From positions 1 through 5,246 of the forward strand of contig JADLHH010000625.1 of assembly GCA_020848855.1 (NCBI GenBank): a stretch of DNA of 5,246 nt, given 5' to 3'. The translations under genes were made by a program, and so were the position numbers. Position 1 is the stretch's first letter. Each line of letters starts with the position of its first letter. The notes beneath the pieces were generated by a model. The model had not been told where the DNA came from. It did no database searches and worked only from the letters and a program-made list of their open reading frames with translations. Shown here piece by piece: positions 1-4,764 of the stretch. The stretch comes from Anaerolineae bacterium (GTDB taxonomy: Bacteria > Chloroflexota > Anaerolineae > Aggregatilineales > Phototrophicaceae).

Positions 1-201
1 ACCGCCGATCTGACGACCTTCCTCGTCAAGCCGGACGGCACGCCGCTGGACGAAAGCATCGGCACGATGCTGCGCCGCGTCACTTATCACTACTGGTTTC
101 ACATCGGCGAATCGCAGGCGATCCGGCAGTTGCTGGGGCACACCAATTTAGGGGTTTTCGTCGGCGGTATTGGTGACGAAGCGCCTTATCGCCCGGAATA
201 G
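1..201 (+). CDS. DinB-like protein, C-terminal part (5' end outside window)
   Basis: The frame is open from the first base and ends at TAG 199-201, giving 66 residues of a C-terminus. The segment YHYWFHIGE (roughly residues 29-37 of the fragment) carries an HxxxHxG(E/Q) pattern, which resembles the last metal-ligand helix of DinB/YfiT four-helix-bundle proteins. It is followed by IRQLLGH and a C-terminus ending APYRPE, a style I associate with DinB-like proteins of Chloroflexota. Family members are often metal-dependent thiol transferases or have no known role. The N-terminal helices, which hold the other ligands, are outside the window, so substrate and exact subfamily cannot be judged. The following gene is about 110 bp away and probably belongs to a separate transcription unit. 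Confidence 0.65.
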   Translation, partial: TADLTTFLVKPDGTPLDESIGTMLRRVTYHYWFHIGESQAIRQLLGHTNLGVFVGGIGDEAPYRPE

Positions 202-314
202 CGGTCGATTCGGGCGTAAATCACGTATCCGATCCCCTTTAATTACGTATAAATAGACAGACGCAATCGACAGCAATCAGGGTTGCGCGCGTAGTGAAGG
301 GACATGGAACTCTC
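202..314 (+). promoter_or_regulatory. Intergenic region with possible promoter of the ABC exporter operon
   Basis: This AT-richer gap lies between the DinB-like gene and the exporter. It contains TATAAAT at 248-254, a good match to a -10 box, but no convincing -35 hexamer lies 16-18 bp upstream. ACGTA occurs at 223-227 and again at 245-249, 22 bp apart. GCAATC occurs at 263-268 and 273-278, one helical turn apart and just after the expected transcription start. These could be regulator contacts but are short enough to be chance. The promoter call rests only on the -10-like box and the position. Confidence 0.3.
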
Positions 315-1253
315 ATGGCACAGGCAATTGAAGTAGAAGGGCTGACGCGGGTTTTCGGCAGCCTGCGGGCGGTCGATGATCTGTCGTTCGGCGTCGAGGC
401 GGGCGAGGTCTTTGGCGTGCTCGGTCATAACGGCGCGGGCAAGACGACGCTCGTCCGGTTGATCAACGGCGTGCTGGAGCCGACATCTGGCAGTATTCGC
501 GTGCTGGGGATGAACCCGGTCACGCAGGGGAGCGACGTGCGCCGGCAGACCGGCGTCCTCACCGAGACGCCGTCGCTGTACGAGCGCCTGAGCGCGCACG
601 ACAACCTGAAACTGTTCGCGCAGTTCTACGACATCGCCAACGCCGACCAGCGCGTCGACGAGATGCTGCGGCTGTTCAACCTGACCGAGCGGGCGAATGA
701 CCGCGCCGGGGGGTTCAGCAAGGGCATGAAGCAGCGGCTGGCGCTGGCGCGGGCGCTGGTTCACGCCCCGCAGATTCTGTTTCTGGACGAGCCGACGGCG
801 GCGCTCGACCCCGAAGCCGCGCGTAACGTCATCACGCTGATCGAATCGCTCAGCCGCGAGAGTGGGCGGACGGTCTTTCTGGCGACGCACAACCTCGACG
901 AAGCGCAGCGGCTGTGTACCCGCGTGGCGGTGCTCAGCCAGGGCAGGCTGCTGGCGCTCGGCACGACGGCGGAACTGGGGCGGCAGTTGTGGCAGTCGCT
1001 CTGGCTCGATTTCGACCTGCGCGCCCCGCTGACGAGTGACCAGACCGCCGCGCTGCGGGCGACCGACGGCGTGCGCGACCTGCAAGCCGACGGTAGTAAG
1101 CTCGCCGCGCAGGTGAGCGACGAAGCGCATATTCCGCAGGTGATCGCTGCGCTGGCGGCGGGCGGTGGGCAGATCATGCGCGTCAACCCGCGCGAGCATT
1201 CGCTCGAAGATATCTACTTCGAGCTGCAGCGGCGCGAGGAGGTGAAGTCATGA
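315..1253 (+). CDS. ABC transporter ATP-binding protein, ABC-2 exporter type
   Basis: This is the cytoplasmic ATPase subunit that powers an ABC-2 type exporter with the permease encoded next. Counting from ATG 315 (312 aa): Walker A GHNGAGKTT at 37-45, signature GGFSKGMKQR at 132-141, Walker B ILFLDEPT at 154-161 followed by the AALD D-loop, and H-loop His at 192 (ATHNLDEA). The Q-loop region reads VLTETPSLYERL (81-92), with Glu84 where most ABC proteins have Gln; BcrA- and lantibiotic-immunity-type ATPases share this 'E-loop'. The last ~85 residues form the C-terminal extension typical of NatA/BcrA/CcmA-like subunits. A longer reading from GTG 294 is possible but adds a non-conserved MKGHGTL and has no Shine-Dalgarno; 315 is preferred, with GAAGGGA at 296-302 upstream. 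The stop overlaps the permease start (ATGA). The exported substrate cannot be told from sequence. Confidence 0.93.
   Translation: MAQAIEVEGLTRVFGSLRAVDDLSFGVEAGEVFGVLGHNGAGKTTLVRLINGVLEPTSGSIRVLGMNPVTQGSDVRRQTGVLTETPSLYERLSAHDNLKLFAQFYDIANADQRVDEMLRLFNLTERANDRAGGFSKGMKQRLALARALVHAPQILFLDEPTAALDPEAARNVITLIESLSRESGRTVFLATHNLDEAQRLCTRVAVLSQGRLLALGTTAELGRQLWQSLWLDFDLRAPLTSDQTAALRATDGVRDLQADGSKLAAQVSDEAHIPQVIAALAAGGGQIMRVNPREHSLEDIYFELQRREEVKS
1237..1245 (+). promoter_or_regulatory. Near-perfect Shine-Dalgarno of the permease gene
   Basis: AGGAGGTGA lies inside the 3' end of the ATPase gene and ends 4 nt before ATG 1250. Together with the ATGA stop/start overlap it fixes the permease start and indicates translational coupling of the two exporter subunits. 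Confidence 0.8.
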
Positions 1254-2080
1254 ACGGGATGAACTGGCGCTTGATCTGGAATATCGCCCTCAAGGACTGG
1301 AAAGAGGTGCTGCGCAACCGCATGACCTGGACACCCTCGGTGATTGTGCCGCTGATCTTCGTCGTGGTCATCCCGCTGCTGATTACGCTGCTGCCGCAGT
1401 CGATCAACATCCCGGCTGGCTCGATGAGCGGCGACTTCGACATGCTGATGAGCGCTTTTCCGCCGGCGCTGCGCGACGAGATCGCCGGGCTGAACACCAA
1501 TCAACTGATGATCACGCTCTTCCTCGGCTATATGTTCGCGCCCATGTTCCTGATCATGCCGCTGATGATCGCCAGCATCATCGGCGCGGACAGCATCGTC
1601 GGCGAAAAGGAGCGCAAGACGCTGGAAGCGCTGCTGTATACCCCCGCCACCGACCGCGAATTGTATCTGGCGAAATTCCTGTCGGCGTTTTTGCCGGCGG
1701 TGCTGATCGCGTGGGGCAGCTTCATCGTCTATGCGGTCGTTGTCAACGCCGCCGGGATGCCGATCATGGGGCGCGTCTGGTTCCCGCTGCCGCACTGGTG
1801 GGCGCTGATCCTGTGGGTCGCCCCGGCAGTTGCGGCGCTTGGTATGTCGGCAATCGTCCTGGTGTCGTCGCGCGTCAGCACGTTCATGGCGGCGCAGCAG
1901 GTCTCCGGCTTGCTGGTGCTGCCGATTGTGCTGCTGGTGGTCGGGCAGTTGTCGGGGGTGGTCTACTTCGGCGTCGAACTGGTGCTGCTGCTCGGCGCGA
2001 TCATCTGGGTGATCGACGTGGTGCTGCTGTGGCTCGGCGTCCGGCAGTTCTCGCGCTCGGCGCTCATGGCGCGAATTTGA
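1250..2080 (+). CDS. ABC-2 type transporter permease
   Basis: This is the membrane subunit of the exporter (276 aa). Six hydrophobic segments are visible at about 29-49, 86-111, 144-168, 185-206, 218-236 and 240-262. An amphipathic basic N-terminus (ALKDWKEVLRNR) precedes the first, and an extracytoplasmic loop of about 35 residues lies between TM1 and TM2. The cytoplasmic loop after TM2 carries GEKERKTLEALLYTP (118-132), the conserved ABC-2/NatB-type motif that contacts the ATPase. SSRVSTFMAAQQVSG (206-220) is the second family signature, before TM5. Length is normal for a single-domain ABC-2 permease, so the transporter should be two ATPases plus two permeases. The stop codon's last base is the first base of a long inverted repeat. 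Family assignment is firm; substrate is unknown. Confidence 0.92.
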   Translation: MNGMNWRLIWNIALKDWKEVLRNRMTWTPSVIVPLIFVVVIPLLITLLPQSINIPAGSMSGDFDMLMSAFPPALRDEIAGLNTNQLMITLFLGYMFAPMFLIMPLMIASIIGADSIVGEKERKTLEALLYTPATDRELYLAKFLSAFLPAVLIAWGSFIVYAVVVNAAGMPIMGRVWFPLPHWWALILWVAPAVAALGMSAIVLVSSRVSTFMAAQQVSGLLVLPIVLLVVGQLSGVVYFGVELVLLLGAIIWVIDVVLLWLGVRQFSRSALMARI

Positions 2081-2152
2081 ACCACAGAGACCGCAGAGGG
2101 CACGGAGAATATTTCTCTGTGTTCTTTGCGTCCTCTGTGGTTGAAAGTTTTT
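2080..2152 (+). terminator. Long ACCACAGAG-type hairpin with T-run, probable terminator of the exporter operon
   Basis: Left arm 2080-2109 and right arm 2113-2142 are 30-nt inverted repeats with a 3-nt loop (TAT). By hand, 24 of 30 positions are Watson-Crick matches and 4 of the 6 others become G-U pairs in + strand RNA, leaving only two mismatches, at 2090-2091. Three further A-T pairs (2076-2078 with 2144-2146) extend it past one G-G mismatch. A TTTTT run follows at 2148-2152, as in an intrinsic terminator. The arms are built from CACAGAG/CGCAGAGG-like words, a style of dispersed intergenic repeat I recall from many environmental bacterial genomes. It starts on the permease stop codon. The terminator role is inferred from structure and position. 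Confidence 0.65.
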
Positions 2153-2177
2153 CGATTCTAGGAGCGGATTCGTATAC

Positions 2178-3407
2178 ATGACTCAACGAACCATCACGAA
2201 GACGACCGCCCGCCGCCTGGCGATTGCCCGCCAGCGCCTCGCCGGGACGCCGCCCCCTGCCACCGCCGAGAGCATCCTCGACGTGGTGCGCGATCTCGGC
2301 TGTTTGCAGCTTGACCCGATCAGCGCGGTCGCTCGCAGCCACCAGTTGGTGTTGTGGAGTCGCCTCGGTCAGTACAAACTGGCTGATCTGGATCGGCTGA
2401 TCTACGCGGATCGTCACCTGTTCGAGTATTGGGCGCACGTCGCTTCGATTGTCCTGACCGAAGACTACCCGATCCACCACTGGCGGATGCGCAACTACGT
2501 CAATGGCGATGGCGACGATCCCTGGTCGCTGCGCGTGCGCGACTGGATCGAGCAGAATCGCGACCTGCACGACTTCATCCTCGCCGAGCTGACCGAGAAA
2601 GGCGCAATGCTCTCGCGCGAACTCGAACTGGACGGCGTCGACCCAAAACACTGGGTATCGAGCGGCTGGACGAGCGGGCGCAACGTCAGCCGGATGCTCG
2701 ATTTCCTGTGGTCGCAGGGCAGGATCATGGTGGCGGGTCGTTCCGGCGTGCAGAAGAAATGGGATTTAGCCGAGCGCTGCCTGCCCGAATGGACGCCGCG
2801 CGATCAGTGGGAGAGCGATCAGGTTGTTGCTTACGCGGCGCAGAAATCGCTGCGGGCGCTCGGCGTCGGCACGATCCAGCACATTAAGCTGCATTACACG
2901 CGCGGGCGCTACCCTGATCTGGCTCGTGTCCTCACGGAACTGGAAAAGCAGGGGCGCGTCGCCCGCGTGGGCATCGAGGGGGTGTCGGGGACGTACTACA
3001 TCCACGCCGACGACCTGCTGCTGCTCGACCGGATCGAGGCGGGCGACTGGGAGCCGCGCACGACGCTGCTCTCGCCGTTCGACAACCTGATCTGCGACCG
3101 CAAGCGCACCGAAACGCTGTGGGATTTCTACTTCCGCATCGAAATTTACGTGCCCGCCGACAAACGGCAGTACGGCTATTACGTGCTGCCCATCCTGCAC
3201 GGCGACCAACTGATCGGGCGCATCGACCCGACATTCGAGCGCAAAACCAGGACGCTGCGAGTCAGCAACATTTACGCCGAGCCGGGCGCGCCCGCCGACG
3301 CCGCCCCGGCGATTCGCGCGTCGATCAAGTCGCTGGCGGGCTTCCTCGGTGCGAAGCAGATCGAGTACGGCGAGGTGGCGAACGTCTGGCGCAGGAAGAT
3401 ACGCTGA
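2178..3407 (+). CDS. ycaQ: YcaQ-type winged-helix DNA glycosylase (DNA interstrand-crosslink repair)
   Basis: This 409-aa protein matches the HTH_42/YcaQ family (COG3214) along its length and has the normal length. These enzymes bind DNA through tandem winged-helix domains and cleave the N-glycosidic bond of bulky N7-alkylguanine, unhooking interstrand crosslinks. Residues 44-46 are QLD in the context CLQLDPISAVARSHQL, matching the QxD motif of the E. coli YcaQ-like subfamily rather than the QxQ of AlkZ-type antibiotic self-resistance enzymes. The C-terminal hallmarks are SPFDNLICDR (299-308) and YGYYVLPILHGDQLIGRIDP from 332. The start at ATG 2178 has AGGAG at 2160-2164, a rather long 13-nt spacing. 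The gene follows the hairpin at 2080-2142, so it probably has its own transcript, and an acidic small gene begins 7 nt after its stop. Family is secure; glycosylase activity is by homology. Confidence 0.9.
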   Translation: MTQRTITKTTARRLAIARQRLAGTPPPATAESILDVVRDLGCLQLDPISAVARSHQLVLWSRLGQYKLADLDRLIYADRHLFEYWAHVASIVLTEDYPIHHWRMRNYVNGDGDDPWSLRVRDWIEQNRDLHDFILAELTEKGAMLSRELELDGVDPKHWVSSGWTSGRNVSRMLDFLWSQGRIMVAGRSGVQKKWDLAERCLPEWTPRDQWESDQVVAYAAQKSLRALGVGTIQHIKLHYTRGRYPDLARVLTELEKQGRVARVGIEGVSGTYYIHADDLLLLDRIEAGDWEPRTTLLSPFDNLICDRKRTETLWDFYFRIEIYVPADKRQYGYYVLPILHGDQLIGRIDPTFERKTRTLRVSNIYAEPGAPADAAPAIRASIKSLAGFLGAKQIEYGEVANVWRRKIR

Positions 3408-3414
3408 TGGTGAC

Positions 3415-3660
3415 GTGGCAGCAGACACAATCCTCGCCTATCTGAATGGGCAGATTTCGCTGGACGAACTGGTCGCATGGTCGGAAGATGCGATGGTGAC
3501 GTTCACCGAATCGAACGAGCGCCCGCCCAACGCCGATGCGATCTGGGATGCGCTGTTGTATCTTGGCGCGGCGGATACGCCGGGCTTTCCCCTAACCTGG
3601 GAAGCTATCCGCGAAATGCTCGATCAACTGGGACGCCCGGTACAGAATGTGACCGCATAA
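3415..3660 (+). CDS. Small acidic protein of unknown function
   Basis: I do not recognise a family. The start chosen is GTG 3415, giving 81 aa and beginning 7 nt after the ycaQ stop. An in-frame GTG at 3349 would add 22 residues that only shadow the end of ycaQ, so it is unlikely. The Shine-Dalgarno is poor either way: AGGAAG at 3393-3398 is 16 nt away. The product is soluble and predicted helical, with no signal or membrane segment. It has 13 Asp/Glu against 3 Arg, and no Lys, His or Cys. Motif-like stretches are ILAYLNGQISLDELVAW and WDALLYLGAAD. The abundance of hydrophobic i/i+3/i+4 spacing and a coherent protein-like composition argue for a real gene. Short spacing suggests co-transcription with ycaQ. 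The last codons run into the convergent-gap repeat. A small helical adaptor- or immunity-like protein is possible but unproven. Confidence 0.65.
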   Translation: MAADTILAYLNGQISLDELVAWSEDAMVTFTESNERPPNADAIWDALLYLGAADTPGFPLTWEAIREMLDQLGRPVQNVTA

Positions 3661-3707
3661 GGCGCAGAGGATAATCTCACGATTACCCCCTGTGCCCTGT
3701 TGTTTTC
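3661..3707 (+). terminator. Hairpin in the convergent gap, probable (possibly bidirectional) terminator
   Basis: Left arm 3661-3676 and right arm 3681-3696 pair around a TCAC loop. 13 of 16 positions match, one more is G-U in + strand RNA, and two are A-C mismatches. On the + strand a T-rich stretch (TGTTGTTTTCT, about 3697-3707) follows, as expected of an intrinsic terminator for the ycaQ/acidic-protein transcript. On the minus strand the hairpin lies just past the peroxidase stop, so it could serve both genes. The left arm and the preceding ACCGCA resemble the left arm of the hairpin at 2080-2142. Confidence 0.55.
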
Positions 3708-4166
3708 TCACCCGCCGAGCGCGGCGACCGCCTTTTCGACACTCTCCACCGGCTTGACGTTCAGCTTCTCGTCGACGACGACGCCGTTTTCGTCGATGAT
3801 CCAGTGTGAGCGGATGACGCCCTGATACGTCTTGCCGTAGCTGGTCTTTTCGCCCCAGCCGCCCCACTGCTCCAGAACCCGATGATCCGGGTCGGAGAGC
3901 AGATCGTACTGCAGCCCTTCCTTCTGCTTCCACTTCAGGTTGTCTGCCGGCGTGTCCGGGCTGATGCCGAGGATGACGATGTTGTTCTGCGTGAATTTGG
4001 GGAACTGGTCGCGGAAGCCGCACGCCTGAGTCGTGCAGCCGCTCGTCCCGGCAGCGGGATAGGCGAACATCACCACCTTCTTGCCCCGATAGTCGCTCAT
4101 GTGAACGGTTTCGCCGTCCTGATTCAGCAGCTCGAAATCCGGTGCTGGCTCGCCAACGGTTGGCAT
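3708..4166 (-). CDS. bcp: Peroxiredoxin, Bcp/PrxQ type thiol peroxidase (downstream paralog)
   Basis: This cytoplasmic thioredoxin-fold peroxidase (152 aa, usual Bcp length) reduces H2O2 and organic hydroperoxides using thioredoxin-like donors. The peroxidatic centre is PAAGTSGC, with Pro37, Thr41 and Cys44 matching PxxxTxxC; Cys49 is placed as the resolving cysteine of atypical 2-Cys Bcp enzymes (CxxxxC in GCTTQACGFRD). The conserved Arg is R119 in VIRSHWIID, after the canonical WGEKTSYGKTYQG stretch. The residue after Thr41 is Ser rather than the common Pro. Start ATG at 4166 is fixed by AAGGAG 7 nt upstream. It lies 37 bp downstream of a paralog on the same strand, probably in one operon, and ends convergent to the acidic small gene. 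Function is by homology; confidence in the family is high. Confidence 0.93.
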   Translation of the reverse strand: MPTVGEPAPDFELLNQDGETVHMSDYRGKKVVMFAYPAAGTSGCTTQACGFRDQFPKFTQNNIVILGISPDTPADNLKWKQKEGLQYDLLSDPDHRVLEQWGGWGEKTSYGKTYQGVIRSHWIIDENGVVVDEKLNVKPVESVEKAVAALGG

Positions 4167-4173
4167 CTAATTG

Positions 4174-4179
4174 CTCCTT
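4174..4179 (-). promoter_or_regulatory. Shine-Dalgarno of the downstream peroxiredoxin gene
   Basis: On the minus strand AAGGAG ends 7 nt before ATG 4166. It sits in the 37-bp gap between the two peroxiredoxin genes and decides the start of the second. No terminator-like hairpin is seen in this gap, in keeping with co-transcription. Confidence 0.75.
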
Positions 4180-4203
4180 CGTTGATTGGAAAGTAGGTCT
4201 ATT

Positions 4204-4686
4204 CTACCCAAGCTCGGCGACTTCGCCGACTGCCGCCAGCGCCCGGCGCACGCTGTCCTTCGGGCTGACGTTGATCTGCCGCTCGACCACCATGCCCGCT
4301 TCATCGATCACCCACATCGAGCGGTTGACCATCGGCACGCGGATCATGCCCATGATCGGTATGCCCCACGCGCCCCACTGTTCCAGTACCCGGTGATCGG
4401 TGTCGGAAAGCAGATCATACGGCAGATTTTTCTGTGTTTTCCACTGGCGCAGCAGCTCGACGTTATCCGGGCTGATGCCCAGCACAACGGCGCGCGATGA
4501 CTGGATGCTGAAAAATTCGTCGCGGAAGCCGCACGCCTGCGCGTTGCAGCCCGGTGTATCGGCTTTCGGGAAAGCGAACAGGATGACTTTCCTGCCACGA
4601 TAGTCGCTCAGGCGGACGGGCGCGCCGTCCTGATTGAGCAGTTCAAAATCGGGTGCTGGCTGACCGATCACAATTTCACCTTGCAC
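4204..4686 (-). CDS. bcp: Peroxiredoxin, Bcp/PrxQ type thiol peroxidase (upstream paralog)
   Basis: This is a second Bcp-family peroxidase (160 aa from GTG 4686). The active site is FPKADTPGC with Pro40, Thr44 and peroxidatic Cys47, and Cys52 is the likely resolving cysteine in QACGFRD. It aligns without gaps to the neighbouring paralog over about 149 residues, with roughly 80 identical by hand count. Shared blocks include APDFELLNQDG, LGISPD and DHRVLEQWG. It differs in the stretch before the conserved Arg: WGIPIMGMIRVPMVNRSMW replaces the canonical WGEK..YGKTY..IRS form. It also has a 7-residue C-terminal extension (EVAELG). The start is uncertain: GTG 4686 has no Shine-Dalgarno, whereas GTG 4671 has AAGGTG 5 nt upstream and would give a 155-aa protein whose N-terminus matches the paralog better. 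It is the first gene of a likely two-gene operon and divergent from the DUF2723 gene. Confidence 0.92.
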   Translation of the reverse strand: MQGEIVIGQPAPDFELLNQDGAPVRLSDYRGRKVILFAFPKADTPGCNAQACGFRDEFFSIQSSRAVVLGISPDNVELLRQWKTQKNLPYDLLSDTDHRVLEQWGAWGIPIMGMIRVPMVNRSMWVIDEAGMVVERQINVSPKDSVRRALAAVGEVAELG

Positions 4687-4764
4687 TCATGGATTGCGAC
4701 TATGCTGGTATACCGTAACAGGATGAGAGCGACTTAAGAAACGCGGTGGTATTCTCTTAAAATT
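4687..4764. promoter_or_regulatory. Divergent promoter region between peroxiredoxin operon and DUF2723 gene
   Basis: This gap of about 78 bp must hold the promoters of two divergent genes. It contains a 6-bp perfect dyad, TTAAGA (4734-4739) and TCTTAA (4755-4760), with centres 21 bp (two helical turns) apart and the right arm ending 4 bp before ATG 4765. No clear -35/-10 pair was identified on either strand. No Shine-Dalgarno is seen before ATG 4765, so that gene may be leaderless or weakly initiated. Confidence 0.4.

Noticed and set aside
243..1199. Long open frame of 318 codons on the minus strand, opposite the ABC ATPase
   Set aside because: It is Arg/Gln/His-rich with no domain, as expected of an antisense shadow of high-GC coding sequence; the plus strand carries all the ABC motifs.
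1214..2179. Long open frame of 321 codons on the minus strand, opposite the permease and hairpin
   Set aside because: The composition is dominated by Arg, Gln, His and Asp, and its N-terminal QRTQRTQR part is only the translated repeat at 2080-2142. It is a shadow of the six-segment permease.
1711..2181. Plus-strand frame of 156 codons overlapping the permease and reaching the ycaQ start
   Set aside because: It is an Ala/Gly/Arg-rich out-of-frame reading of the permease that passes through the hairpin; it has no Shine-Dalgarno and no family resemblance.
3406..3502. Direct repeat GATGGTGACGT at 3406-3416 and 3492-3502
   Set aside because: An 11-bp match within about 5 kb is expected by chance, and it lies in coding sequence with no further symmetry.
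4707..4714. Palindrome GGTATACC in the divergent gap
   Set aside because: An 8-bp palindrome that does not extend by even one base pair is common by chance; no promoter elements align with it.
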